64,000 bases of DNA from Sceloporus undulatus (Eukaryota > Chordata > Lepidosauria > Squamata > Phrynosomatidae): NCBI RefSeq assembly GCF_019175285.1, contig NC_056527.1, positions 120,034,893-120,098,892 on the forward strand. Reading direction: 5' to 3'. Shown here in pieces: positions 19,596 through 32,105 of this stretch (position 1 is its first letter; the number at the start of each line of letters is the position of its first letter). The notes under the pieces were generated by a model. That model saw only the letters and a list, made by a program, of their open reading frames with translations, ran no database searches and was not told the origin of the DNA. The translations under genes were made by a program, and so were the position numbers.

Positions 19596-20334
19596 AGTTG
19601 CAGGGCTCCCGCTCTTTCTTGGCCGACCGTCCCCAGAAGGGCTGTCGTTCAGCCTTATGTCCATTAGCCAGCGGGGTCCCAGGGGTCAGTATGGCCCCCT
19701 ATGCCTTTCAGCACCTACATGAGGCTGCTGGGAGCGGTCATCTGGAGTGTTGGGGTCGGGTGCCATCGGATGCTGAGGATCCCAGCTCTTCTTTCAACAG
19801 ATGCCAAGGAGGCTGATGTAGCCATGAATCAAGAACTGAATGCCAGTGAATAGACTGGGGACTTCATCATGCCAGGCTCATAAAGCACCACAATTGCAAG
19901 GGTCTGGTAAATGCAAACACACCGGGTTGGGGACACTCATTATTGCAGAGGTTTCCCTAATGCCCTTTGGAGCATGCCTTTTGGGCTGTGTTTATTTTTA
20001 GTTCTTTATGTTTTTAGTCCAATTGCATGATTGTGGCAATCGGTTAAGTAAAAATAAATAAAGACATTGAAAAAAAGAGAAGAAAAGCAACCCACTTGGG
20101 AATAGCGAGGGAGAGGAAAGAGGGGCAGAACCACGGCCTCTTGCGCCATGCGACGTGGATGGCGTCCGCATCTCAGAACTGCTTCGGGAGCAACTCATCG
20201 CAGGAGCGCCATCCATAACATCTGGGATCCCTTCTTGCTCCTTTGGGCCCGGCCCTGACCAGGGCCCCCCTCCCCAGGCAAAACACCAACAATCCAGGGA
20301 AGCCACCCTCCGCTGGCTGCCTCTCCTTTGACCC
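19596..20334. other. Gene-free; possible old retroelement 3' end near 19990-20075
   Basis: The stretch ending GTAAAAATAAATAAAG followed by an A-rich tail near 20045-20085 could be the 3' end of an old retroelement. No family can be named. The rest is unique and non-coding. Confidence 0.3.
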
Positions 20335-20640
20335 ACCCCTGGCCCCCATCTTATGGGTGCTTATTAATGATCCGTTGGTGGTAATTAATAAGCCAACACG
20401 CCTGCCTCCATTCTGCAGATTTATCACCACGTTAATAATTCACCAGGATAAACTCATGGAGAGGAAACCATTTGTTCCTCCAGCAAAAGTTATTAACAAT
20501 GTTCTGGGCTGTAGTTTGGCTGCGAATTCTGCTCATTAAGAAAAATTAAAATATTGATCCAGTCACTTGTAATTAACTGTGTCTATGAATTATTGGTCAT
20601 TACACAAGTTTGTTTTTTAAAGGAAAGAAATACAACCTCC
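20335..20640. promoter_or_regulatory. AT-rich island, strong candidate conserved non-coding element
   Basis: About 300 bases, non-repetitive, dense in homeodomain-type cores: CTTATTAATGATCC, GGTAATTAATAAG, GTTAATAATTCACC, CATTAAGAAAAATTAAAAT, GTAATTAACTG, GAATTATTGGTCATTAC. The flanks are GC-rich with C runs. It has the look of a developmental enhancer core. Confidence 0.4.
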
Positions 20641-21970
20641 AAATTGGAAAGGCCCTCAGATGTCCAGTGTAGCCCCTGGCCGGAGGCAGCCCTGAGGACA
20701 AAGTCCACCCACAAGGGTTTTTCTGGGGGGAGGACGATGGGCCAGGATCGCTCTGCCCCCCACAGGTGCCCCCCTGGAGCCCCCAACTGTGGCATAGCAT
20801 AGCATGGCATAGCATGACACGGGGAGCATATGAGGCTCCCTCCCATCCGTCGCATGGAAGAGGAACTCGGAAGGGCTCAAGGGTGCACTCCCAGCATCCT
20901 CACCCCTGGTCTTGGAAAGACCCACAGGGAGCCATGAGCCGGACGGCAGCTCGGCAACACCCTCTCTCTGCCGCCTGCTTTGGACTCATTGGTCTGGGAG
21001 AGCCCTGAGGCTGCTGGACTTCCCTCCCGGCCTCACTCTCTCCCCCACCAGCCCCATTGCGCTTCCCTTTTGCATTTCATTAAGAACTAGCCATGAGCGC
21101 TTAGTGGTTCAATAGAGTGGCCTCCCGAGGCCAGAGGACGCAGCCACACCGTGGGCGGGTGGGAGGGCACCAGGGTGGTCCGGATTCAGTGGTGGGTCCT
21201 GACCCCTCGGCCACTAGTAGCCCTGAGTTGTCCTTGATAATGAGAGGCAGAAATCAGTCGCAAGGAGAGCTGCTCCTCCTCCAACCCCCCAACAAAGCCC
21301 CAGTTGTGCCCTCCACCTTGTTGTTGATCTTCATTGTAGACTCACAGTTGTTGTGTTGTTGTCATCAGAACAAGGATTGTCAAGCACCCCGGCACTCTTA
21401 AATCTTTAACAGACACATTACCTTACATTTAGGATTCATCATCTCTCAGTGTGAGCACAAGGAGAAGCATCCATCACAATTAGCCTAACGTCCTGAAAGA
21501 CGTCTGTATATTAAAAGATGGGGCTGGAGGGAAGCAAGGAGAGCAAGGCCCCGGGGGGACCGTGGCCGTCCGCGTGGTTCTGGCGTGGAGGAGGGTGTGT
21601 GTGTCTGTGTGTGAAGGGAGCTTTACACACAGCACCACCAGAATCCTGGAAGAAGAAAACCTTTATTGCTCGGTTCCTTCCCTGGACTGCATTTCCTTGG
21701 TAAAAGAGTGCAGTATCCCAGGAAGGGCCATCTTGCTCCCAAGAGCATGTGCCCACCATGGGGGCCTTGTATTGCCAGAAAGCGTGGCAGGTTTTACAAC
21801 CCCAACAACGAGGACATTGCTCTGGGGGCTGCAAGGATAGATGGGAGCTGGTGGGAGATGCTGCCCCCTACATGGAGGGCAGTGGAGCCTCCTTCTTCGG
21901 AGGGTTACCAGCAGAGGCTGGGTGGCCATCTGCCACAGCTTGGATGGTGCCCTCTTGCATGGCAAAAAGG
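20641..21970. other. Gene-free; short tandem GCATA repeats and one AT-rich island
   Basis: At 20793-20818 short GGCATAGCATAGCATG repeats. At about 21400-21520 an AT-rich block (CTTTAACAGACACATTACC, CACAATTAGCC) is a further candidate conserved element. No gene seen. Confidence 0.4.
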
Positions 21971-22024
21971 GTTGGATTGCATTGCCCTTCCTGGGGTCCC
22001 TTCCAACTCTATGATTCTATGATG
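21971..22024 (+). mobile_element. CR1 LINE 3' end
   Basis: GTTGGATTGCATTGCCCTTC...CCTTCCAACTC followed by ATGATTCTATGATGG, the CR1 3' terminus with its ATTCTATG octamer repeats, sense orientation. Confidence 0.8.
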
Positions 22025-23905
22025 GTGTGAAATTACAGTATCATACGCACAGCCTCCCTTCCACTGGCTGTCTGGCTTGTGAGACCGTTGGAGGAAAGAT
22101 CCTGAGGGAGGAGGGCCATTTTCTTTGGCTGCCTGCCCAGATCTACCTGAGCAGAAGGAGGCTGGATGGAGGCTGTGAGACATCCAGATGTGCGGCTGTG
22201 TCTCCTGAAACAGGAGATCCATATTCGTAAGTTAAGTTCCTGTGTCGCGAGGACATTACGAACTTTCCAGGCCAGTTAAATCTTAAAAATCAGACAATGG
22301 CGGGGCTTGCTGCCACAAACCAGGCTCTCTGTGCCGACCGCATTAGGCTCCCTGGCCTGTTGTTATCCACAGATCCCACGCTGATGGTTGCTCAGCCCTT
22401 CTCCTTGTGCGCACCCACGCAAGGCATGTGTAGAGAGCAGAGAGAAGCTCTGGACTGCATTGCATTGCATGGTGCAGATTGTTCCAGACTGGTGGGTTTT
22501 CCATGGATGGGAAGACACAATGGGTCACGGGCCAAATGGCAATTGGCCACCATGGTTCCCACAGCAGAGAGAACTCTCCGTCGCTCTCTCTCCACCTGTT
22601 TAAAGGCGACCACTAGTCTCTGCATTCACACAAGGCTCAACATGGCAGCCTCTGTGTGTGTTTGTGTGTCCGTCCGTTTGTGCCTGGGTCTGTTGTCTCA
22701 GAGTGTCCAGGCAGATGCCTATAGGAAGCCCAGAAGCCCAGCAGCCACTGGGCTAAATTGCCTTTGGTATCAGAGTCACTGGGCAGCCATTGGTGACCCT
22801 AAACGTCCACTAATTTGCCTAATGCCCCTTTTGAAGTGGTCCAAACTGATGACGGCCGTTGCTCCATTTTGTGGCAGTGAGTTCCATGGTTAAACGATGC
22901 AAAGTGGAAAGAGGCTTTTCCTTTGATCTGCTTCAAGTCTGTCTTCAGCTTCACTGGGATTCTAGCATTATGCGTGACAGGGACCTCTCTGCCAGACCCC
23001 CAAAACGAAAGGCCACACATCCACTTTCTCCACATCACACACATTTTCCTACAACAATTAAAGAGAATGAATATGTGTGTATTTTCAGTATTTCTCAAGG
23101 ACTCTGAAGCCCAGACCCTGGAAACGTGACATGAATGCTAAGAGGGTCTTGCAGTGTGCATCTTTGGGTTATTTCGCATTGGAAGACACTTTGGGTCCCA
23201 CATGAGGAGAAAGGCAAATCACAGAAATATAACACCAATAAAACAAAAAATACTGTCTTCCAAATGGGTTGATGCCGCGTGTTTGGGAAGGGACTCTGCC
23301 TGTAGCCCACAGTACCAGACCGGACCGCTAGGCAGCAGCGCTTCCTCGCCAAAGCCACTCGGAGCCAGCCGAGGGTCTCTCTCCGGCCTCTTTCTGGCCA
23401 CCAGCTCTGGCCTCCTTCTCTCCAAATCTACTCTGGGCTTTACTCTGAAGCCCCCCCCCCCAATTCTCCACCAAGCAGCCTCTCCACAGAAAAGGTGTGG
23501 ACTGTCCTGATTTTCCCAGTGCCAAAGACCCCTTAGCAAGGATGCAAGTGGGCATCCCTGCCCAGGGGCGTCATTTGGGGGGCGCAGGGGACCTGGACCG
23601 CATTTGGAGACTCCGCAGGGGGATGGTTCACGTGGCGGGACTGGCATACTTACTGGGAGAGTGAGAAAGGTTGTTGCCTCCCTTTCTTGCTTGTCCAGCA
23701 GCCGTGCCAGACTCTGAACGGACCCTCCGGATGCCACAGCACTGACCCCAGCAGTGGTCTGGCCAGCTGGCAGCTGAGGGAGGCAGCAGGAGGGACAGAG
23801 GGAGGGTGGGCAGTCTACTGCCTCCCTCTGAAGCCCTTCCATATATCTACAGCCTCGGGAGCCCAGAGACGTGGCAGTACTTACCATTCCTTGTGAATCT
23901 GGCCA
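22025..23905. other. Gene-free; small AT-rich island at 22200-22300
   Basis: Only a small AT-rich block near 22200-22300 stands out (ATTCGTAAGTTAAGTTCC, GTTAAATCTTAAAAATCAG). Elsewhere no gene or named repeat is recognised. Confidence 0.4.
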
Positions 23906-24078
23906 CCGTTGTTCACGTCATTTCTGACTTATGGTGATTCCTATCATGGGGGTTCTGTGGCATGATTTCCTGTTACCTTCCACTGAGGCTGAGAGAGTGT
24001 GACCTACCCAAGGTTACCCAGTAGGTTTTCATGGCCCAGCAATGAAAGAGTCCTTTTCCAACACTCAGACCCCCACCC
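23906..24078 (+). mobile_element. CORE/MIR-like reptile SINE copy
   Basis: Contains CGTCATTTCTGACTTATGGT, GGCTGAGAGAGTGTGACC and CCCAAGGTTACCCAGTAGG, the conserved body of a dispersed squamate repeat. Further copies are at 45536, 49262, 50975 and 32690 (-). Confidence 0.6.
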
Positions 24079-24364
24079 AATGAAATGCCCCTCCAGTCCC
24101 TAAATTTCTAGCATTGCAGAGAAAGAGAGATTGTTCCCATTAAGGACTCCCCTAGAATTTGCTGTGTTTGCGCTCTTGGGGTCACTTTGCCAGCGAACCC
24201 TTCACTTTGGAGGCCTAAACGCTTATTTCTCATAAATGCTCAACTGAAGTTGTCAGGATGCAAAGGAATCTTCTTTTTCCCGGTCTGTGAACTGGAAAAC
24301 TCAAGGACTGTGAGTGACCAAGATGATGATAAGGAGGAAAGATATGGGTGAGATGGCCAGCAAA

Positions 24365-24521
24365 ACAGCCCATCTTGGGGAGAGAGGCAGGCTAGCTCCA
24401 ACTGCCTGCCTGAAAGAAGAAAAAGCCCTCCTTCCGACCACCATCTTGTAGGGAGAGAGGCCTGGCCTGAACGACTAAGAGCCCTCCTTCTGACCACCAT
24501 CTTGAGGGGGAGAGAGGCCTG
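24365..24521 (+). repeat. Three tandem copies of a ~57-bp unit
   Basis: Units around 24365-24392, 24424-24465 and 24480-24521 share AGCCCTCCTTCYGACCACCA then TCTTG and GGGAGAGAGGCC. The array leads straight into an L2-like 3' tail at 24522, so the two probably form one non-autonomous element. Confidence 0.65.
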
Positions 24522-24643
24522 TTATGTTTTATTTTGACTTTGTATTATACTTCCTGTTGTACACCGCTTTGATCTAATTTGGAAAAGCGGTATATAAATA
24601 AACATTATTATTATTGTTATTATTATTATTATTATTATTATTA
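24522..24643 (+). mobile_element. L2-like 3' tail with (TTA)n
   Basis: GTTGTACACCGCTTTGATCT ... AAAGCGGTATATAAATAAAC followed by (TTA)n at 24604-24643. Same 3' end as the L2 LINEs of the window. Confidence 0.75.
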
Positions 24644-25244
24644 GTGCCCAGCCGTTTTGTCTGTGTGGTGCACTATGCCTTTGTGGTTTTCCATGGGGTG
24701 GGACATTTGGCCCCATGTGGAGCATCCGCACTCGGACCACACTTGCAGGAGCACAGCTGCCCATGAGGTGCCAGTGGGCACACAGAGGCAAATGCGCATT
24801 TGGTGGTGCAAGGGCCGCACAGCGCCATCAACGCCTGGCTCTCCAGTGGAGGTTTATGCTGCAGCAACTCTGATGTGGGATCCCAGCCAAATGGGAATCT
24901 TGAAAAGAGACAAGCCAGAAGTTCAAAGGAGGCAGTAACAGAAGGAGCAGCCTGGTGACAAGGAGCCGGTCAGAGGCAATCCAGGCCAGGCAAGGCATGC
25001 ATCTGGCCCAAGGCCTGCTGGCAGGGCTGGCAGAGTTTGGACCAAAATGGCACCTGGGATCCAGCTGGCAAAGTGGGCAGGTGGGCATGGCCATGTCTTG
25101 CGGGAGAGAGGATCAGCCATGCTCCCTGCACTCTGCCCTTTGCGGAGCCCACCCTCCGGAGCAGGCCTCCCTTCCTCCTCATCCTCACTTCTTGGCTTTG
25201 AAAGGCTGATTTAAGCCGAGGGAAGGGAGGAAACACAGCCAAGG
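24644..25244. other. Gene-free unique sequence
   Basis: GC-rich, no gene or repeat recognised. Confidence 0.5.
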
Positions 25245-25560
25245 CTGTCATTTCAAAACAAACCTATACTTGCCTCTGCCATGACTCAGGAGCTGCAAAT
25301 TATCCCAAATTAATCCTCCTTGCTGCTCCTAAATCTACTGGTAGCTGCTTTTCAGAAACAACCAGCGCTTGTCTTAATCACATCTCTGCCATGCCTTTGT
25401 GTGTCACAGAAACATGTTCAGTAACATGGAATTTCAGGGCTGACGGTTTCCGCTCCTCTGTAATCAGGCCGGCTGAATGGAAAAACTGCACAGCAGCAAT
25501 TAAAATAATTGAAGTGATCTTTTAAAGGCACAGTCTCTCATCTGCCTCAGTGCATTGTGG
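25245..25560. promoter_or_regulatory. AT-rich island, candidate conserved non-coding element
   Basis: Unique block with CAAATTATCCCAAATTAATC, GTCTTAATCACATC, CTCTGTAATCAGGCCGG and AGCAATTAAAATAATTGAAG. Flanks are GC-rich; no splice-supported coding. Confidence 0.4.
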
Positions 25561-27429
25561 GAGCCCCCTTAGAACCAACCCCAGAGAAGCCAGCCACAAA
25601 ACGTGGCACGTGGAACGGGGGGGCACAGGCCTGCAGAACGGAGGGCTGGGGGTCAGGCCTGAATGGGGCTGACCCCTATATCCCCATGCCCCCTGGCAGT
25701 GCTTGGTCTGGCCAGCAAGGGCCCTCCCAAATGTCTCTGGTGCCAGCTAGGCCCATGGATAGCCCCACTCAGACGTTGCCTTCTATCAGGGAGAGGTCGG
25801 GGGCCAGGGTTCAGGAGGCAGAGCAGCACAGTGCCATCTCACTTTGCCAGTGGGCATTTACGCTAAGGCTATTCCCAGTCTCAGTCTCTGGATACAGCTG
25901 GGCCAGGAGTCAGACCGGGGCCCAAGTGGAGCTGCCATGGCTGCTGCAACCTGGACCAGGGGAGTCCTCTCTCTGTGCAAAATTCTCTCTTGGCTGCAGG
26001 GCGACCCAGAGCTGGACTCAGTTTCTTTGGGTCTCTCCGCTGGGCAAAAGTCAGTGCCAGTTGGGTCCAGTTTCTCCAATGCCCTGTGCAACTCTAGTTT
26101 TCCTGAAAGATGCCACTAAAGCCTGAGCTTTGCTTTCTTGGAAATCCTGAGGTGGGCTTTTCCAATGGCTGAACTGGCCGGCCTTTGCCAAGCGGACCCA
26201 GCCCCAGAGACCCTCCTGTTCCCCCAGCACCCACTTGTCTCCCAGGGGCCTGAGATGACTCCTGCGTCCCCCGGTCCCCCCTTTCCTTCTCTCCCAGGAC
26301 AGCTGCTGGCTTTATCTCCTTTGCCATAGGAACTGAGAGGCTTCAAAGGAAACAGGCGAGTGGTTCGACTTCCAAGGGCCTTGGAAGGAAAGACAGCACC
26401 TGCCGATGTGTTTGGAAGCGATAAAGAGGGAGATGGGGATGTTTCTGTCATGTTGGTTTCATGCTTCGGGAGCCACAAGGATTTGCAAGTCATTTTGCAG
26501 CCAGGTGCCACACAGCAGCCTCCTCTTGCTCTTGCTCTTGCTCTCTCTGGATGCTCAGCCTGGATGCTCATGCTGCGGTTTCCCTCATTTGGGCTCCTCT
26601 GGGCTTTGGGGCCTGGCTGGCATTTTGGGCCAACCCAGGCTGGCCCTGGGGTGCCAAAGAGGCCCCCTTTCCTCCCTTCCTTTGGTGTCAGATTGATGGC
26701 CCTTGTCCCACAGACCCACCCACTTCCATCCCCCAGGAGAGGAGGCAATGGGGCTGGACCCCTGGCTTAAGAACTGAGGCTGATGCAGCTGCGGAGGGTG
26801 CCAAGGTTTCTGGGAAATGCGGCAGCCAAACTCTGGGTTTTATTTTAGGTTTGCATTGCATGCTGTTTGTTTTATGCCACAAGACCTGGCCATGAAGGCC
26901 GAAAACCGGCCTCATAAGACCCCTGACCCTCACAGCAAAAACTCTTCAGAGTCTAAAAGGAGGCCAAGGAATGAGTCACTGAATAATTATGGGAAAGGTG
27001 GTTTGGATTAAGTGGGAAAGAGGAGAAGCAAGAGGAGCCCCTGAGCATCATTCATCATCCCAGAGGCCTTTTGGGGGGCTGAGCAGGGAGGGACAGGGCA
27101 GGGACCCCCGGTTCTCCCTTGGCTGAAAGAGGCCTCCAAAACGCCCCCAGATGCCCCCCTGCTGCCTCCAGCAGTGCCCCCTCTTCCCTTTGCCTTTCCT
27201 TGCCTTGCCTTTCCTTTCCTAGGTGGCCCCTTCGCCCTCTGCCCCCTCGGTCCAGGAAGGGGAGGGAATGGGGTGGGGGTCCCCCATTGCCCCAAAAGTT
27301 TTCTTTCAGAGATGGAGAGGGAGGAAGGATACCTCCGGCAGAGAGGCATTTCTGGGGGGGGGGCAGAGGGCCCCAAGGCTATACAAAAGACAATGCGATT
27401 TGAGGTGGTCAATAGAAGTTACCTGCCTC
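25561..27429. other. Gene-free, GC-rich
   Basis: Several long open frames on both strands (for example near 25557-26126 and 26116-26748) overlap one another and resemble no family. Taken as chance in GC-rich DNA. Confidence 0.5.
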
Positions 27430-27456
27430 AATCCAATATAGGGAGAGGCAGGATAC

Positions 27457-27489
<33 letters not shown>

Positions 27490-27490
27490 G
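27430..27490 (+). mobile_element. L2-type LINE 3' tip with (CAA)n
   Basis: ATAGGGAGAGGCAGGATACA followed by (CAA)n at 27457-27489: the final bases of an L2-type element. Confidence 0.6.
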
Positions 27491-27534
27491 AAGAAGACAT
27501 AGGGAAGCCACAGGGCAACTCTCTTCTGCTTGCC

Positions 27535-27990
27535 TGGAACAGTCCTGCGTCCATTTGTGGGCACCACAGTTCCAGATGGACATTGACGGTCTGGAGTCGT
27601 GTCCAGAAGAGAGCCAAGTAAATGGTGAAGGCTCTGGAAACTCTTTCAAGTCCTCTGAGGAACAGCTGAGGGAGCTGCTGGGAACGTTTGGCTGGAGAAG
27701 AGAAGGATAAGAGAAGGGACATAATGGCCTCCCCCCCAATGCCCTTAGAAGATGTGAGTCACACTGTCTCACTGGCATCTGGTGAATCACTTGGTCTCTC
27801 ACTGGAAAGAGGGAAGGAAAGAAGACAGGAAACGAAGGAGGGAGTGGAGCATCTCCTCAAGGACTCCAGGAATAGCGGAGAGCATGGCAGACCAGCCCAA
27901 AGGATGGAAGGAGGGTCAGGAGAGGCCTCCTTTTCCAAAGAGTTGCTTTGAAGGCAGAAAAAGGGGATTTCCTTCTGTCCTGAAAGGTTC
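27535..27990 (+). mobile_element. CR1 LINE 3' region fragment
   Basis: Text such as GGCACCACAGTTCCAGATGG, GTCCAGAAGAGAGCCAAGTA, GAACAGCTGAGGGAGCTGC and GGAGAAGAGAAGGATAAGAG follows the CR1 3' UTR in sense direction. It ends where the large L2 LINE begins (27997), so the L2 landed in or beside it. Confidence 0.7.
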
Positions 27991-30137
27991 TGCAAGTAAT
28001 AATAATATAATAATAAAATTTTATTTCTATACCGCTGTTCCAAGGATCACAGCGGTGTACAACAAGGATAAAAACAGATAACACCATCACAATCCCATAC
28101 CCCAACAGTATTACAAAACACAATAAAAACAATTACAAACAACCAACAACCATACAAGTGGTTGTGTAGAATGGAATACAGCAAAACATTGTGAGGGGGG
28201 AAAGCATAACAACGAGGCTCACGGGGGGAAGGAAGGCCTGGCGGAATAAATAAGTTCTCAAGTTCTTCTTAAAGATATCAAGGGAGGTGGAAGTACAGAG
28301 CTCATTGGGGAGGGAGTTCCAGAGCTGTGGGGCTGCAACAGAAAAGGCCCTCTGAGATGAAACATATCTAGCGTCTGGAAGTCTTAAAAGATGTCTCTCG
28401 CCCGACCTGAGAGTGCGGGAGGATTGTATGGGGAGAGGCGGTCCTCCAAGTACCCTGGGCCCAAGCCATTTAGGGCTTTATAGGTAATAACCAACACCTT
28501 GTATTCGGCCCGGAAGCAAATAGGCAGCCAATGAAGATCTTTTAGGACTGGTGTTATATGGCTGGCCCTGGAACATCCAGTAACCAGCCGAGCAGCCATA
28601 TTCTGCGCTAATTGAAGCTTCTGGGTCTGGTACAAGGGTCGCCCCATGTAAAGCGCGTTACAGAAATCTAATCGAGAGGTTACCAGAGCATGTACCACGG
28701 TTTCAAGGTCCCCCCGGCCAAGGAAGGGTTGCAGTTGGCGTATCAGCCGAAGCTAATAACAGGTGCTCCTGACCGCCGCATCCACCTGAGCAGTAAGGTG
28801 GAGCGACAAGTCCAGGAGCACCCCCAAACTGTGAACAGAGTCCTTCACAGGAAGCGTGACCCCGTTTAGGACAGGTGGAACAATTTCCTTACCTGGGCCA
28901 GGAGAGTCTATCACCAGTACTTCCGTTTTCTCTGGATTCAAGCTGAGGCTGCTTTCCCTCATCCATCCCATTACCGACTCCAAGCAGGCATTAAGAGGAG
29001 AGATGCCATCCCTGGTCACTGCATCAGTCAGAGACACAGAGAAACATATTTGGGTGTTATCAACGTACTGATAACACCGCGCCCCGTGCCTCCGGATGAT
29101 CTCTCCCAGTGGCTTCATGTAAATGTTAAATAGCATGGGGGACAAAATCGCTCCCTGAGGGACCCCAGATGTAAGGGCCCTCCTATCAGAGCGACAGTCC
29201 CCCAGCTCCACCATCTGGGATCTGCCCCGAGAGGTAGGATCGGAACCACTGGAGCGCAGTGCCCCCGATTCCCAACTCCCTCAGGCGACCCAGAAGGATA
29301 CCATGGTCAATGGTATCGAAGGCCGCTGAGATGTCCAAGAGCACTAACAGGGAGACGCTCCCCCTGTCCATGCCCAGACGGAGATCATCAACTAAGGCGA
29401 CCATGGCAGTTTCAACTCCATAGCCCGCCTGGAAGCCGGTTTGAAATGGGTCCAGATAATCTGTCTCATCCAAGATCCCTTGAAGCTGAAAGGCAACTGC
29501 CCTCTCGATCACCTTCCCTAAAAATGGCAGCAGCGAGACAGGCCGATAATTGTTCCGAATTAGGGGGTCAAGGGAGGGCTTTTTCAACAAAGGTTTAACA
29601 ATGGCCGTCTTCAAAATAGATGGAAACTGCCCATCCCTGAAAGATGCATTAATGATACGGTGTAACATATTACTTACAACCGTCCCCCCTTGAGCTGTCA
29701 GCCATGAGGGACAGGGATCGAGAGAGCAAGTCGTCTTCCTAACGCTTCGGAGAATCTTGTCCACATCCTCAGTACAGACAGACTCAAAGTGATCCAGTTT
29801 AATCAAGTCCACGGAAGCTCCGGATGCCTCTACTCTAGATTCTGAACTAATAATGGAGTCAAGATCAGCCCTTATCCGAGAGATTTTATCCGCGAAGAAA
29901 TTGTTAAATTTGTCGCAGCAGGCTTTAGATGGTTCCAAAATAGGGTTCAGGGGAGGAGGGAGTCGAGTAAGCTCTCTCAATACCCTGAACAGCTCTGCGG
30001 ACGTGACTCCGTGGACGCGATACGCGCAGAAAAGAATGAATTCTTCGCTGCAATTATCGCCACTCTGTAGTCCTCCAAAAGAGAGTCCAGGAGTGTCTTG
30101 TCGGCCTCCCTCCTCTTTCGTGGCCAAGAGGTTGGGC

Positions 30138-30540
30138 TAATGGGGCATTTTAGCCTGTTTCTTTTATTGTATTTAGTTGTTTTATGTATACAGTGGTACC
30201 CCGGGATACGAATGCGCCGCCTTACGAAATTTCCGGGTTACGAAAAAAATCCATAGAAAAAAACTGTTCCGGGTTACGAAGGTTATTTCGGGTTATGAAA
30301 AATTTTTTGGTGCTTTTCGGCGCTATTTCGCACGAAATCGCGGCTTTTCCCCATTAGCGCCTATGGCTTTTTCGGCTTACGAAGCATTTTGGGTTACGAA
30401 CACGGCGGCGGAACGAATTATTTTCGTAACCCGGGGTACCACTGTATTGTATTTATTCTGTTTTAACTATCTGTTGTAAGCCGCCCTGATCTTGGGAAGG
30501 AGCGGGGTACAAAAATAAACTTTATTTATTTATTATTTAT
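30138..30540 (+). mobile_element. L2-type 3' end inserted into the larger L2 LINE
   Basis: A second, oppositely oriented L2 3' end: TTTAGTTGTTTTATGTATA at the left and TTGTAAGCCGCCCTGATCTT...GGGGTACAAAAATAAAC with a (TTTA)n tail at about 30515-30540. It interrupts the LINE between its endonuclease and reverse transcriptase, and is itself split by the MITE at 30191-30444. Confidence 0.7.
30191..30444. mobile_element. Tigger-like (TcMar) MITE, 254 bp, with TA target duplication
   Basis: Starts CAGTGGTACCCCGGGATACG and ends TTTCGTAACCCGGGGTACCACTG as terminal inverted repeats; flanked by TA on both sides (30189-30190 and 30445-30446), the mariner/Tigger target. TTACGAA recurs inside in both directions. 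Non-coding and non-autonomous. It is the youngest layer of this nest. Confidence 0.8.
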
Positions 30541-31841
30541 TAAGTCCTGATATCTCCGCCATTTGCGCTCTAGCCGTCGCAGAGCCCGCTTCCTGGCCCA
30601 AAGATCTTCCATGTACCATGGCCGTTTTTTGGAAGCAGGTCTGAGAGGACGCTTGGGAGCAATACTGTATATAGCCCTGGAGAGGTCACTATCCCAGATG
30701 TTAGTCGGGGCATCAACAGAATCGCCGTCAGTACCAACCATAAACCCCTCTAGGGCTTCTTGGAACCGTTTGGGTTCCATCAGCCTTCGAGGGTGGACCA
30801 TCCGAATAGGTCCGCCACCCCTGGGAGGAATCTGGGTAGAAGCCTTGAGATTAGCCTCGACCAGGAAGTGGTCCATCCATGACAAGGGAGAGACATGAGT
30901 AACCTCTGCCCATGGAATCTCCAAATCTGTACAGAAGAGAACATCGAGTGTATTACCAGCCGTATGCGTGGGCCCTAAGACTAATTGGGACAGGCCCATA
31001 GCTGTCATGGTAGCCATGAACTCCCGAGCCACACCAGTTGGACCATGGTTGGCCTCGAAAGGGATGTTGAGGTCCCCCAGGACAAGAAGCCTGGGGGACT
31101 CCAGCACCAGTTCCAAGACCAACTGTGTCAGCTCGGCCAGGGAGTCTGTTAGCGCATGGGGTGGCCGGTAGACTAACAAAATCTCCAAACTGTCCTTGTC
31201 CTTCGGGGTCAGGTAAATACACTCGATGTAATCCATCTGACGGAGATGGTTCCTGGTCAAGGAAAGGGTGTTCTTATAGAGCAAGGCAACACCCCCCCCC
31301 CCCGCCCACCTAACCTGCACTGGTCATTAACTGAGAACCCAGCTGGGAGGGCCTGAGCCCACACCGCCTCACTTTCAGGCCCGAGCCAGGTCTCAGTGAT
31401 GCATGCCAGGTCACAACACTTTTCCTCCAACAGATCATATAAGATGTGGGTCTTGTTCTTTACAGACCTGGCATTGCACAGGAGCAGAGACAGGGTTTGT
31501 GGTACAGTTGGACTGACCCACAGATCTCTTTGGCTAGGAGAGAGGATGGGATAGATATTACGCATCGATCCCGCCTTCCCTTCCGGTGCAATTCTACTCT
31601 CCTACCGCTGTATCTTCCCCTGCCCCACACTACTCTAATAGGAGCTCCATACAAAACAGAACAATCCACCATCCCCTCACCCAGCTGTCCATTATCCATG
31701 GCCCAATAATCCCCACACAACAATGTAATAAGCCTGCAGCAGAGGAAGACAACCCTACACGTCATTCCTCTGCTGCGCACACAACCACTCAGGACCTGCC
31801 CCGAGCCCTCCTGCTATGGTGCGCAGGTGCGCAAGTGCGCA

Positions 31842-32105
31842 GCTGCAAACAGAGTCCGTTGGCTGCCAAATCCCTGGGCAAAGATGCACAGCTACGTTGG
31901 TCTCGCTGCCCAAGGAGCAGCCCGGCAACAGCAACAGCAGCGGCGTCCCTCAGGGCCTTGGAGGGGGCAGGACAAGGAGGTTTGCCCACAGGTAGGCTTT
32001 ATGGAGTGCCACTGCCACCGACACGCCCCTCCCCGCCTTCCCCTCAGGTGTTCCTGGTCTCCTTCGGGATGCTGCAAACAGAGTCCGTTGGCTGCCAAAT
32101 CCCTG
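31842..32105 (-). repeat. 35-bp direct repeat in LINE 5' region
   Basis: Identical 35-mers at 31842-31876 and 32071-32105 (each starting GCTGCAAACAGAGTCCGTTG), period 229. This may be a partly tandem 5' UTR/promoter of the LINE; a local duplication is the alternative. Confidence 0.6.
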
